This document shows positions 9,873 through 18,865 of a stretch of DNA of 64,000 nucleotides, one piece after another. The stretch covers positions 23,794 through 87,793 of the forward strand of contig CALBZA010000003.1 of assembly GCA_937890005.1 (NCBI GenBank), in the 5' to 3' direction. The notes under the pieces are model-generated. The model had not been told where the DNA came from. It saw only the letters and a list, made by a program, of their open reading frames with translations, and searched no databases. The translations under genes were made by a program, and so were the position numbers. The first letter of the stretch is position 1, and each line of letters opens with the position of its first letter. The DNA comes from an uncultured Verrucomicrobia subdivision 3 bacterium (GTDB taxonomy: Bacteria; Verrucomicrobiota; Verrucomicrobiia; Limisphaerales; DASXHY01).

Positions 9873-12800
9873 TTACGGAGCGCGCAAACGGAAGAATGTC
9901 GCGGGCGCCGCGGGATCGACGGTGATGTTCGTCGATGTGATCGACGCACTTCCGGGCACATCGGTCCAGTTGGAGCCGAGACCGGTCGCGAGGCTGTTGG
10001 TCTGCACCTGCAGAATCCAGCCGGCATGGCTGTCCGGCCATGACAGTGAGAGCGTGTTTCCGGTCACGCCGACCGTGATGGTTGTGGGCGTGGTTGGAAT
10101 TGGATTTGCCACCTCGATCACGCCGCTCCCGATCAGGAACGGCGAGCTGGTCGCACTGCTGTAAAAGCCCGGCTCCTGAACGACTCCGTTGAGAATGAGC
10201 CCGGCAACGCGATTGGTGCCGATGTAACTCAGATCCAGCACAGCGCCGCTTGCAACCGAGACAGTCGATCGCGGGCTGCTGAGAGTGTTGGCGCTGGTGA
10301 GCGTCAACGTTCCCGACGCGATGTTCAAATTCAGCTTCCGCGCACCTTCACGAATCGAACCGGTGAACGTCGAAGGGCCACCGGCGTAAGTCAGGGTCGA
10401 ATCGGCGACTTCGCTGCTGTTCGTGATCGTCACGGACGCATTGAGTCCGGCGATCGTCTGGTTGAACCCGGCAAGGTCGAAACGCGAGCCGTCGGTGATA
10501 ACAGAAGCAACCGGCAGGGCATTGTTGGCACCCAGTTGAAGTGTGCCGCTCACGATGCGGTTCGTGCCCCAGGTATTTCCGGTCGATGCGACAACCCATG
10601 TCGCGCCGTCGTCCACCTGAATCTGTCCTTCCGGAGCGAGAGTCACGATGCCGGAGAGAATCCCGACGCCGGTGGCATTGCCGCGGATGTTGATCTTGCC
10701 GATGAAGCTCGGATCTGCCGTGACGTTGCCGGCGATGATGAATGTCGCGTTTGCATCCGCGCCGAAACCGATCTGGTTTCCTGGATCGTAATCACCGGTG
10801 ATCGTGATCGGTCCGGTCCAGGCGTTGGTGCCTGCGCCGCCGACGAGTGCTGATCGAACGGTGCCGTTTCCAGAGGATGGCATTGAGAGCGATTTGCTGC
10901 CTGGAATGATTGAGCCGCCGGAGACGGTGACGCGAGAGCCGCTGAGTCCGGGGCCGCCGGCAGTGCTGGTCATTGTGATCTGCGAACCGCCGAGCGCATT
11001 GCTGTTGGCCAGGTTCACGGTTCCAGCGCTGAATGACAGTCCGCCAGTGAACGTGTTCGACCCGGCAAGGACAAGCGTTCCGCCCTGATTTTTAATCAAC
11101 TCTCCCGATCCGCTTACCTGATTGGAGAAAACCATCGTCGAGCCGTTGTCCACCTGAATGGACGTCGAGCTCACGAGAGCAACCGTGCCGTTGATAACGA
11201 ACGTCTGGTTGCCGCCGTTGCGGATCGCCGGAGTCGAGATGTCGAGCGGATTGAGAATCAGGTTTTCGTCGATCGTGCGATTGACCCACGCGTTGAGCTG
11301 TCCGAAGCCCTGCACAATGGTGGGGCTGTTGGTGGAGCCGAGAGCGAAATAATTGTCCGCGGTGATGGATCCACCTTCGATGACAGTAACACCTGAATAG
11401 CTGTTGCTGCCGCCGAGAATGGTGCTGCCACCGAGATTGGTAATCACGCCCGCGCCATGAATGCCGTTGGTGATCGTCAGCGTGCCGATGCGATTGAACA
11501 GCAGCGTGGCGTTATTCGTGACCGCGCCGCGGCCGAGCGTTCCAACACTTCCGCCTGAAGTCGGCGAGAAAGGATCGCCCACCTGAAGGGTGCCCTGATT
11601 GATCAACGTCGGTCCCAAATAGGAATTTGTATTGTCCAGAATCAGTGTGCCGGTGCCGTTCTTTGTCAGGCTTCCGGCGATCAGGCTGCCGCCGCTGAAG
11701 GTGTAGTTCTGCGAAGAATTCACGGTGACCGACGCAGGTGAAAGTTCACCAACGATCTGAACCGCCGGCCAGACGGAACCACTGTTGTCGAACGTGACGG
11801 AATCGCCCGTGAGGAAAACCGAGGGACTGCCATTCTGCCGCCAGTTGGCGGTCACACCGAGATCCCAGACATTGGCCGAATCGTCACCCTGCCATGTCAG
11901 CGCCACCGGAACGTGGGTCACGATCAGCTCGATGGTCTTTGCCGTCGTGTTGTTGTTGATGCTGTATCCGGGAGGAACAACAAGGTTGGCCGTGCTTCCG
12001 GAGAACGATCCGTATTGGAACAATGTGTAAGTGCCGGTTGCCGGCGAACCAAGCAGGTTCAATGTCGTCGGCCCAGTGACATTCAATTGCCCTGTTACAA
12101 CGACCAGATCATTCATACCGGCGCCAGGTGTGGTGTCAGGGCTGAGCTGGAACGAGATCGCACCGTTTCCGCTCAGGTTCAGGCTGCCGTTGATCGTCAG
12201 CGTTCCGATTCCGTTGCCGGGATCGATCGTGCTGCCATAGGAATCCGTTACAGCACCCACGACCGTTCCGCTGCCTGTGAGGATTTGTGCGCCGTTGAGA
12301 TTGAAGCCGGAGGACGCAACGTTGAGCGTTCCGTTCGAAGAAACGTTGATTGTCGTGCCAGAAAGGTAAGACGAATTCAGGATCGTGAGAGTGCCGTCAT
12401 TGACAACGGTGTTTCCGCTGATGCCGATGCCGCCGTCGATCACCAGCGTGCCGGGCCCCTCTTTGGTCAAGGTGCGAAGTCCGCCGTCATCATACACCGG
12501 TCCAACCGTCAGCGTTCCGTTGGAAACGGTGACCGAAACGTTTCCGTTCATGATCACGCTGCCCTGGGCGAAGCTAAGGTTGCGGGTGCCGAGAAAGGTG
12601 AAGTTTCCATTCCAGGTCTGGCTGTTGTAGTTGGCGAGCGTCACGTTGGCGCCGCCTGTGCTGTCGAGAACCGTTCCTCCGCTCAGAGTGAGCGAAGCGT
12701 ATCCCAGCGCCGTGGAACTGTTGAGGTTCAGTTGCCCGGCGGAAACGCTGAGCGTGCCTGCGAATTCGTTGTTTCCGGACAGTGTCAGAACGCCATTGCC

Positions 12801-13622
12801 CGTCTTGCTCAACGAACCGCCCGTGATCGGACTCGCGATGGTCAGTTCAGCAACTGTTTCTGCATCGGGATTCGCAACCGAGATCGTTCCGCTGCTCACT
12901 ATGGTCAAACCGCGATTGCTGTCGTTGATCACGACGGAGTTGGTCACGCCGAGAATGCCGCCGTCAAACATCAGCTGATCCGGCGTGAATGTGGCCGGAT
13001 TGCCGCCGAGGTTTTCTTCCGAAACGATGCCGAGTTTTCCGAACAGCGTGATCGGCCCGGTGAAAGCGGTGTTGTTTCCGAACAGGTAAACGAATCGCCG
13101 CGTGGTTTCTCCCGCAGCATCGGTCTGCGCGATCGTCAGGGGACCGGTGCCGCTGATTGGCGCGTGCACCACGATGTCGCCCTGCTTGGCCCAGAGTTGT
13201 CCGCCGTTTGGCGTGATGGACAGGGTGCCTCCCATTCGAAAGACGGTGGAGACGTCCTGGAGGTTGAATGCCTGTCCACCGTCGAGCACCCAGTTCGCGG
13301 TCAGGATGGCAGTGGTTCCAGCCCCTTTGTAGCCGATGCCTGCCGAACCGTCCTGGATCGGAGCGTTGTTGGCCACGAGCGAATTGCCGCCAAACGTGTA
13401 GCTGTTTCCATCGGCGGGCGTGCGAAGGCGGAATTGTCCGGTGAAGTAATCGTTGCCGGCACTGGGCGCGGCGCCGTTGTCCCAGAAGCCGGCGCTGTTG
13501 AATGAGGAGTTTCCGAAGGCGTCATCGCCCGTGAGAGTTACGGTTGCCGCAAGCGCCGAGAATGATCCGAGTCCGGAGGCGAGCGCCGCGAGCGCCAGAG
13601 GTTTCAGTGTATGAATGTTCAT
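9873..13622 (-). CDS. Large exported autotransporter-associated beta-strand repeat protein
   Basis: A 1249-residue protein with a signal peptide (MNIHTLKPLALAALASGLGS...ALAA). Most of the length is imperfect beta-strand repeats of the passenger-associated (PATR) type, for example LTKEGPGTLVIDGG, LSKTGNGVLTLSGNNEFAG, LTKNGTGTLILDNTNSY and LIKNQGGTLVLAGSNTF, each with a 'GtLxlsGxNxyxG' core. These predict a long right-handed beta-helix. The last 80 or so residues form a separate beta domain (WILQVQTNSL...ATFFRLRAP), a tail common on verrucomicrobial exoproteins. There is no C-terminal autotransporter barrel, so the name reflects the repeat rather than the export route. Likely a cell-surface or matrix protein; function unknown. 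Confidence 0.9.
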   Translation of the reverse strand: MNIHTLKPLALAALASGLGSFSALAATVTLTGDDAFGNSSFNSAGFWDNGAAPSAGNDYFTGQFRLRTPADGNSYTFGGNSLVANNAPIQDGSAGIGYKGAGTTAILTANWVLDGGQAFNLQDVSTVFRMGGTLSITPNGGQLWAKQGDIVVHAPISGTGPLTIAQTDAAGETTRRFVYLFGNNTAFTGPITLFGKLGIVSEENLGGNPATFTPDQLMFDGGILGVTNSVVINDSNRGLTIVSSGTISVANPDAETVAELTIASPITGGSLSKTGNGVLTLSGNNEFAGTLSVSAGQLNLNSSTALGYASLTLSGGTVLDSTGGANVTLANYNSQTWNGNFTFLGTRNLSFAQGSVIMNGNVSVTVSNGTLTVGPVYDDGGLRTLTKEGPGTLVIDGGIGISGNTVVNDGTLTILNSSYLSGTTINVSSNGTLNVASSGFNLNGAQILTGSGTVVGAVTDSYGSTIDPGNGIGTLTINGSLNLSGNGAISFQLSPDTTPGAGMNDLVVVTGQLNVTGPTTLNLLGSPATGTYTLFQYGSFSGSTANLVVPPGYSINNNTTAKTIELIVTHVPVALTWQGDDSANVWDLGVTANWRQNGSPSVFLTGDSVTFDNSGSVWPAVQIVGELSPASVTVNSSQNYTFSGGSLIAGSLTKNGTGTLILDNTNSYLGPTLINQGTLQVGDPFSPTSGGSVGTLGRGAVTNNATLLFNRIGTLTITNGIHGAGVITNLGGSTILGGSNSYSGVTVIEGGSITADNYFALGSTNSPTIVQGFGQLNAWVNRTIDENLILNPLDISTPAIRNGGNQTFVINGTVALVSSTSIQVDNGSTMVFSNQVSGSGELIKNQGGTLVLAGSNTFTGGLSFSAGTVNLANSNALGGSQITMTSTAGGPGLSGSRVTVSGGSIIPGSKSLSMPSSGNGTVRSALVGGAGTNAWTGPITITGDYDPGNQIGFGADANATFIIAGNVTADPSFIGKINIRGNATGVGILSGIVTLAPEGQIQVDDGATWVVASTGNTWGTNRIVSGTLQLGANNALPVASVITDGSRFDLAGFNQTIAGLNASVTITNSSEVADSTLTYAGGPSTFTGSIREGARKLNLNIASGTLTLTSANTLSSPRSTVSVASGAVLDLSYIGTNRVAGLILNGVVQEPGFYSSATSSPFLIGSGVIEVANPIPTTPTTITVGVTGNTLSLSWPDSHAGWILQVQTNSLATGLGSNWTDVPGSASITSTNITVDPAAPATFFRLRAP

Positions 13623-13897
13623 GTTGTGTGTTGGGCCGCCCGCAAGGCGAGCTGGCTGATTGCGAAGTCAGGGAACGGCCAGAAGCAGGTGGTCACTGGA
13701 TACTGCCGGGCAAAAGAGATCCGCCGAACAGAGCCAATGCTGGAATCATCAACCGCACGAAGGCACCGCAAAACGAGAATACGGTAACACCGGTTCAGAA
13801 ACCGGCAAATGCCCAATCGGGTGATTCAACGAAGGAGGCTTTCCGAGCGCCGGTTACCTTGATTAAAAATCTGCCCCCAGTGCGCAAAACACCCGTA
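13623..13897. other. Intergenic region between prfC end and exoprotein start
   Basis: These 275 bases separate the stop of prfC from the start of the beta-strand-repeat gene, both on the minus strand. A perfect small hairpin, CCGGTT-TCTG-AACCGG on the minus strand, lies near 13791-13806, but it has no clear T-run. No gene or known riboswitch was recognised. The promoter of the exoprotein gene should lie here. Confidence 0.4.
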
Positions 13898-15499
13898 TTA
13901 CTCGCGGGAAGTTTGAACCGGGAGAGCCGACAGCTCGACGCCCTTGTTCGTTTCACTGAAGTAATTGGCCGACCATTCATTCTGGAAGAGCAGGACGGGA
14001 TTCTTGCCCATGTCGTAGGCAATCTTCGCGCCAGTGGGCAGGGAAAGCTTGTCCAGATCGTCCTCCTTGAAATCGGTGGGCAGCCAGCGAACGACCTGCC
14101 ACGGCGCCGATTCAAGCCGCGATTCAGCGCCGTATTCGCTTTCGAGTCGATATTGCACGACTTCGAACTGCAGCGGGCCGACGGCAGCGAGCAGCGGGAC
14201 TTTCTGCATCGAGTCACGGATGTAGAGCGCCTGGATCACACCTTCCTGCAGCAGCTGGTCGAGACCCTGGCGAAATTGTTTGAATTTCGCCGTGTTCGGA
14301 TTGTGCAGATAGGCGAAGGCTTCCGGCGTGAAGCGCGGAATCTCCTTGTAGTTGATGCTCGGATCAGTCGTGAGCGTGTCGCCGATGCCAAAGCTGTCGT
14401 GACCGACCAACCCAATGACGTCGCCGGGATAAGCTTCGTTCACCGTCTCGCGTTCGTTGCCGAAAATCTTGTGCGAACTGGAAAGGCGAACCTTCCGCTC
14501 CGATCGCGAATGATGAACCGTCATGTCACGCTCGAACTTGCCCGAGCAGACGCGGACGAATGCAATGCGGTCGCGATGCTTCGGATCCATGTTCGCCTGA
14601 ATTTTAAAAATGAATCCGCTGAATGCGGGATTGTCCGGTGAGATTTCGATTCCCGCCATCACACGCGGCTTGGGTGGAGGCGAGTGCTTCAGAAAACCAT
14701 CGAGGAGCAGCTGAACGCCAAAGTTGTTGATGCCGCTTCCGAAAAATACCGGCGTGGTTTTTCCCGCAAGCACGTCGGCTTCGTCGAAGGAATGTCCCGC
14801 AAGCTCAAGCATCTCCAGTTCTTCGACGGTCTTGAGATACGTTTCGTCGCTCAGGCGATCGCGAATTTCCGGATCGTCGATTCCACCCACCTGAACCGGA
14901 GCGCGATGTTGTCCGCCGACCGTGCGTTCGAAGAGGTGAAATTGCTTTGTCTGCCGATCGTAAACGCCCTGGAACTCGAAACCATTGCCGATCGGCCAGT
15001 TCACCGGAAACGCACCAATGCCCAGCACGCGCTCCAGTTCGTCGATCAGCTCGAGCGGATTTTTCATCGGGCGATCGCACTTGTTCATGAACGTGAAGAT
15101 CGGCACGCCGCGCTGACGGCAGACTTCAAACAGCTTGCGCGTCTGTGGCTCGATGCCTTTGGCGGAATCGATCACCATCACGACCGAATCGACAGCCGTG
15201 AGCACTCGATAAGTGTCTTCCGAAAAATCCTTGTGGCCGGGGGTGTCGAGGAGATTGATGCGAAAGCCGTTGTATTCGAATTGAAGCACCGTTGAGCTGA
15301 TTGAAATGCCGCGCTTCTTTTCCAGCTCCATCCAGTCGGAGGTTGTGGCGCGCTGATTCTTTCGGGCGGTGACGGATCCGGCGAGCTGCACGGCGCCGCC
15401 GTACAGCAGCAACTTTTCCGTCAGCGTCGTCTTGCCGGCGTCGGGATGTGAAATGATGGCGAACGTCCGCCGTTTCTGAATCTCTTTTGCGATATCCAC
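13898..15499 (-). CDS. prfC: Peptide chain release factor 3 (RF3)
   Basis: A 533-residue translational GTPase, the usual RF3 length. The G1 motif is ISHPDAGKTTLTEKLL, the switch region is KKRGISISSTVLQFEY, G3 is LLDTPGHKDFSEDTYRVL and G4 is FMNKCDR. The stretch GSVTARKNQRATTSDWMELE is diagnostic of RF3 rather than EF-G. RF3 uses GTP to recycle RF1 and RF2 from terminated ribosomes. The start MDIAKEIQKRRTFAI matches the family. It is divergent from metF across a purine-rich inverted repeat. prfA (RF1) lies about 30 kb away in the same window and is not linked to it. Confidence 0.97.
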   Translation of the reverse strand: MDIAKEIQKRRTFAIISHPDAGKTTLTEKLLLYGGAVQLAGSVTARKNQRATTSDWMELEKKRGISISSTVLQFEYNGFRINLLDTPGHKDFSEDTYRVLTAVDSVVMVIDSAKGIEPQTRKLFEVCRQRGVPIFTFMNKCDRPMKNPLELIDELERVLGIGAFPVNWPIGNGFEFQGVYDRQTKQFHLFERTVGGQHRAPVQVGGIDDPEIRDRLSDETYLKTVEELEMLELAGHSFDEADVLAGKTTPVFFGSGINNFGVQLLLDGFLKHSPPPKPRVMAGIEISPDNPAFSGFIFKIQANMDPKHRDRIAFVRVCSGKFERDMTVHHSRSERKVRLSSSHKIFGNERETVNEAYPGDVIGLVGHDSFGIGDTLTTDPSINYKEIPRFTPEAFAYLHNPNTAKFKQFRQGLDQLLQEGVIQALYIRDSMQKVPLLAAVGPLQFEVVQYRLESEYGAESRLESAPWQVVRWLPTDFKEDDLDKLSLPTGAKIAYDMGKNPVLLFQNEWSANYFSETNKGVELSALPVQTSRE

Positions 15500-15544
15500 A
15501 AGGGCGCGAAAGATAGCACGGGCCTGTTTCGGAACAAGCAGATT

Positions 15545-15704
15545 GGGGCAAGGGGGCAGAGGAGCAGAGGGGCAGAGGGGAAAAGGAGAAAAGGAGAAAA
15601 GGAGAAAAGGGGCGGACGGACCTGATCCATATCGTCCGACCTACACACCTTCCCACTTTCCCCTCATCTCCTTTTCCCCGTTTCCCCTCTGCTCCCCTGC
15701 CCCG
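15545..15704. repeat. Purine-rich inverted repeat with GGAGAAAA tandem units
   Basis: One arm (about 15545-15612) is almost pure G/A and contains three perfect GGAGAAAA units at 15585-15608 plus related GGGGCAGA/GGAGCAGA units. The opposite arm (about 15660-15704) is C/T-rich and reads on the other strand as the same kind of sequence (GGGGCAGGGGAGCAGAGGGG). A spacer of about 45 bases lies between them. It sits in the divergent control region of prfC and metF. Strand-asymmetric purine arms could form a hairpin or cruciform. This may be a dispersed minisatellite, and no function is proven. Confidence 0.75.
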
Positions 15705-15778
15705 AGCACACGCTGGGATGATTTCCACACCGGCGGAAGCTGGATTTCCTCGGAGCGAATCGCAATACTTCCGCACTC

Positions 15779-16666
15779 ATGAAACTGGTTCGAGACATCT
15801 ACGCCGAGAAACGCGCCGCGGGCAAACCGGTGATTTCCTTCGAATTCTTTCCGCCAAAAACCGAGGAAGGCGATCGAACGCTTCTCGAGAAAACGATTCC
15901 CGCACTGACACAGGCAAAGCCGGATTATGTCTCGGTGACCTACGGCGCCGGCGGCAGCACGCGCGACAAGACCCTGATGATCGTGGATCGCATCCAGAAG
16001 GAACATAATCTGACCGCAGTGGCGCATCTGACCTGTGTGAGCGCGACGAAGGAAGAGATTCGCGGTCTGCTGAAACAGATTCAATCGCTCGGCGTGAAAA
16101 ACGTTCTCGCGCTTCGAGGCGATCCGCCCGGCGGCGGCGAGTTCAAGGTCACGCCCGGTGGATTCGAATTCTCCAGCCAGCTGGTTGAGTTCATCCGCCA
16201 GATGGACGGCTTCAGCGTCGGCGTCGCCGGTTTTCCGGAGGGACACGTCGCGTGCAAGGAAGGCAAACACGTCGATTGGCAGCATCTGAAAACGAAGATC
16301 GACGCGGGTGCGGATTTCGTTCTCACGCAGCTGTTCTTCGACAATGCGGATTTCTACGAATTTCGCGATCACCTGACGAAGCAGCTCGGTGTTTCCATTC
16401 CGCTCGTGCCGGGAATTGTTCCGATCCTCAGCGGATCACAGATCAAACGTTTCACCTCGATGTGCGGCGCGCGGATACCGGCGGCACTGAGTGCGAAGCT
16501 GGATGAAATCGGCGACAACGACGCAGCGGCGGCGGAGTTTGGAATCGAATACGCCACCAGGCAGTGCGAAGACCTTCTGCGAAATGGCGCGCCGGGAATT
16601 CATTTCTACACGCTGAACAAGTCGGCTTCGACGTTGAGAGTGCTGCAGAATCTGCGGCTCGCGTGA
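15779..16666 (+). CDS. metF: Methylenetetrahydrofolate reductase
   Basis: A 295-residue TIM-barrel flavoprotein of usual bacterial MetF length. Key stretches are ISFEFFPPKTEEGDR at the N-terminus, YVSVTYGAGGSTRDKTL, TAVAHLTCV, NVLALRGDPP and ADFVLTQLFFDNADF, all FAD- and folate-site signatures. It reduces 5,10-methylene-THF to 5-methyl-THF, supplying the methyl group for methionine synthesis. The start ATG gives MKLVRDIYAEKRAAGKPVISF, consistent with the family. Its upstream region is the inverted repeat shared with prfC. I saw no SAM or cobalamin riboswitch. Confidence 0.96.
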   Translation: MKLVRDIYAEKRAAGKPVISFEFFPPKTEEGDRTLLEKTIPALTQAKPDYVSVTYGAGGSTRDKTLMIVDRIQKEHNLTAVAHLTCVSATKEEIRGLLKQIQSLGVKNVLALRGDPPGGGEFKVTPGGFEFSSQLVEFIRQMDGFSVGVAGFPEGHVACKEGKHVDWQHLKTKIDAGADFVLTQLFFDNADFYEFRDHLTKQLGVSIPLVPGIVPILSGSQIKRFTSMCGARIPAALSAKLDEIGDNDAAAAEFGIEYATRQCEDLLRNGAPGIHFYTLNKSASTLRVLQNLRLA

Positions 16667-16777
16667 ACGACTCTGTCTTTGATCTTTTGCCTCACGCGGA
16701 GGACGCGAAGGGCGCGAAGGATTCCCTGGTTAATTCACCGAACAGAATGATCTTCTCGGGGCGAGACTGAAAATCCC

Positions 16778-16884
16778 GGAGCGCGGCTGTTTCGCTTGCG
16801 ACCAGCCGCGGTGCTTCGAAACGTTGCACCGATTCTTACTTTTTCAGGTGGTTGCGGCCGGTCTTCGACACAGCCGCTCTCCAT
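16778..16884. repeat. Pair of inverted palindromic repeats (family 2)
   Basis: Two copies of one palindromic element face each other. Copy A (16778-16818) reads GGAGCGCGGCTGT...GCGACCAGCCGC. Copy B (16854-16884) is its inverse, GCGGCCGGTCTTCGACACAG followed by CCGCTCTCCAT. A third copy occurs at 42944-42979. The stems pair GCGGCTG with CAGCCGC. They lie between the convergent ends of metF and the membrane-protein gene. Confidence 0.75.
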
Positions 16885-16898
16885 TTTCAGATAAACTT

Positions 16899-17405
16899 TC
16901 ACGGCCTCGACGCTTCGAGATCTCCACTCCATTTCCAGCAGAACCAAAGCGGAATGAAGCCAAACACTCCGAACGAGCAATCCACCAGGCGCCACCAGAT
17001 TGGAATCCCTCGAATCGCTCCGAAGATGAACGCGTGGGGGATTACGAGCACGCAGGCAATCATGCCGAATGTGAACAGCCAGCGATTCCGAACCGGATCG
17101 CGGAGCGCGCCGATGAACGCGATGGCGATCGCGAAATGACCAAAGGCGAGCCAGTCGGTTCCATAGGCGAGGAACGGATATTCCGAAGTGACATCGACCA
17201 GCGCACGCTGAACTTTCACCAGCCACACCGCCCATGCCGGTGCCGAGGCTGAAGCCGACAGCTCAGCCGCATTTGACACCTTCACCATCCAGTTCAGTTC
17301 GGTAACCAGCGGGATGGCTGTGACACCACTGATGAACAGGCCGATGATGAATATCCAGGTCAGAACCTTGATGCGACGGAGCAGGAGCTCAGGCGAGCGG
17401 TTCAT
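16899..17405 (-). CDS. Small polytopic membrane protein
   Basis: A 168-residue protein with about four hydrophobic helices: VLTWIFIIGLFISGVTAIPL at the N-terminus, WLAFGHFAIAIAFIGAL, WLFTFGMIACVLVIPHAFIF and VFGFIPLWFCWKW. The start MNRSPELLLRRIKVLTW carries a positive N-terminal end typical of inner-membrane proteins. It begins 15 bases after the GH105 gene on the same strand, so the two probably share a transcript. I do not recognise a named family; a role linked to sugar-hydrolase function is only suggested by position. Confidence 0.78.
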   Translation of the reverse strand: MNRSPELLLRRIKVLTWIFIIGLFISGVTAIPLVTELNWMVKVSNAAELSASASAPAWAVWLVKVQRALVDVTSEYPFLAYGTDWLAFGHFAIAIAFIGALRDPVRNRWLFTFGMIACVLVIPHAFIFGAIRGIPIWWRLVDCSFGVFGFIPLWFCWKWSGDLEASRP

Positions 17406-17420
17406 CGCTGGAATCGGTTG

Positions 17421-18566
17421 TTACTTACCGCCGCAGCACGGTGCTTCGAGCCGGTGCATTTCGCTGCCGGCGAGAAGGAACGCGCCAACGCCATACACTT
17501 CCGTTGCGTCTGGATTGAACCGTTTCGGATCAGCGCCAATCGGCTGGACGTGCGTGAGTTTTCCGTCCGCGTTCACGCAATCCACCAGTGCCGTCCAGGC
17601 TTTGCGAACCGCCGGTTCAAAGCGGTTGCGATCCAGCAATCCTTCGTTGACGCCCCAGGCGAGCGCATAAGTGTGAAATGCCGAACCGCTCGTTTCCTTG
17701 AGCGGATATTCCTCCGGATCAAGCAGGCTGGAACGCCAGAGTCCGTCCGGCTGCTGCACCTTGATGATCGCTTCGGACATTTCCTTGAACTGCTGCTGGA
17801 ACCTGGGAAGCGAAGGATGATCTTCCGGCAGGAACTGCATCATGCGCGCCAGACCGGCCATCACCCAGCCGTTGCCACGGCTCCAGAAGATTTTCTTCCC
17901 GTTGTTCTCGCGCTTGTTGAAGTAGGTGCTGTCGCGGAAATAAAGGTGCTCCTCCTTGTCGTAAAGATAATCGGAGGTGCGCCACCAGTTGGTGACCGCG
18001 AAATCGAGATAGCGCTGATCGCCGGTCGCCTTCCAAAGCCGGATCCAGGTGGGCGGTCCCATGAAGAGCGCATCGCACCACGACCAGAGATCGCTTGCAT
18101 TGCGCTGGGTGAAATCCAGGGACTCGAGCTGGCGCGGGTTGGCGAGAACGCGATCGAACTGTTCCCGCATCGGCGCGATCATCTTCTCGTCCTTCGATTC
18201 AAAGTAGAGTTCGCAATAAGTCTGGCCGACCACGTGATCGTCCGCATGATAAAGACGGCGTCCGAGTTTCCATCCGTTGGTTTCGCCGACACGAATCATT
18301 GCGTCGCGATACTTGGGATTGCTCGAAAGTCCGGCGAGCGCCATGAAACCGGTGTCCCCTGCGCCCTGGGTCCAGTCGGTGAGACGATGCCGGCTCGGAT
18401 TCGCGAGCTGCCAGTCGGCGACGCGTTCCATGACTGCAAGAATCTCAGCCTGCCGTTTCAGTGCTTCCGGGTCAGACGCGCATTTGCGCGGAGATTTGCA
18501 GGCGACAGCAATGATCCCGGCGAGGAGAATGAAACTGAATGTGTGAAAGGGAATCTGGCGTTTCAT
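17421..18566 (-). CDS. Glycoside hydrolase family 88/105 (unsaturated rhamnogalacturonyl hydrolase type)
   Basis: A 381-residue alpha6/alpha6-barrel enzyme. Family signatures are LTDWTQGAGDTGFMAL, YHADDHVVGQTYCELY, WSWCDALFMGPPTWI, FWSRGNGWVMAGLARM and SGSAFHTYALAWGV. These enzymes remove unsaturated uronic acid from oligosaccharides made by pectin or rhamnogalacturonan lyases. The N-terminus (MKRQIPFHTFSFILLAGIIAVACKS) is a signal sequence with a Cys that may be lipidated (weak lipobox AVAC). The frame extends 13 codons further upstream, but this ATG fits the signal peptide. It is followed by the 168-residue membrane protein. Together with the GH106 gene it points to breakdown of rhamnose-rich plant polymers. 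Confidence 0.92.
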   Translation of the reverse strand: MKRQIPFHTFSFILLAGIIAVACKSPRKCASDPEALKRQAEILAVMERVADWQLANPSRHRLTDWTQGAGDTGFMALAGLSSNPKYRDAMIRVGETNGWKLGRRLYHADDHVVGQTYCELYFESKDEKMIAPMREQFDRVLANPRQLESLDFTQRNASDLWSWCDALFMGPPTWIRLWKATGDQRYLDFAVTNWWRTSDYLYDKEEHLYFRDSTYFNKRENNGKKIFWSRGNGWVMAGLARMMQFLPEDHPSLPRFQQQFKEMSEAIIKVQQPDGLWRSSLLDPEEYPLKETSGSAFHTYALAWGVNEGLLDRNRFEPAVRKAWTALVDCVNADGKLTHVQPIGADPKRFNPDATEVYGVGAFLLAGSEMHRLEAPCCGGK

Positions 18567-18677
18567 GCAGGGTCGAAGAATGCCGTTGCAAAGAACATAC
18601 GGCAACCACCTTTAAGGGTGAGATTTTCCGCAGTTTGAGTGCCGCGTTCCATTTGGGAGTTCAGAGCGAACCATTCA

Positions 18678-18772
18678 TCTCATCACCACCACGCTGAACG
18701 CGGTGTTTGCGATGAGTGGGGCAACTAAGCCGTTTCATCCCCTCACCGCACTGAAGCGCGGTGTTAATGAGA
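18678..18772. repeat. Two copies of a small palindromic repeat (family 1)
   Basis: Copy 1 (18678-18716) contains CACCACGCTGAACGCGGTG inside CTCATC...GATGAG. Copy 2 (18735-18772) contains CACCGCACTGAAGCGCGGTG inside TCAT...ATGA. A third copy, with the core CACCGTGCTTCAGCGCGGTG, lies at 36948-36981. They occupy the divergent region between the GH105 gene and the DUF455/ATP-grasp gene. Confidence 0.75.
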
Positions 18773-18865
18773 AACTCCCACTCCGACCGAAATGCGCGTG
18801 CCCTCGCAAGGCGCCCGCCGAGCCGCTGGCTTAATCGATTGCCGACTGGTATTCGTTAGGAACGA

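Noticed and set aside
11913..13505. 530-residue plus-strand frame opposite the beta-strand-repeat gene
   Set aside because: It arises from the codon bias of the repeat gene on the other strand; no protein family features.
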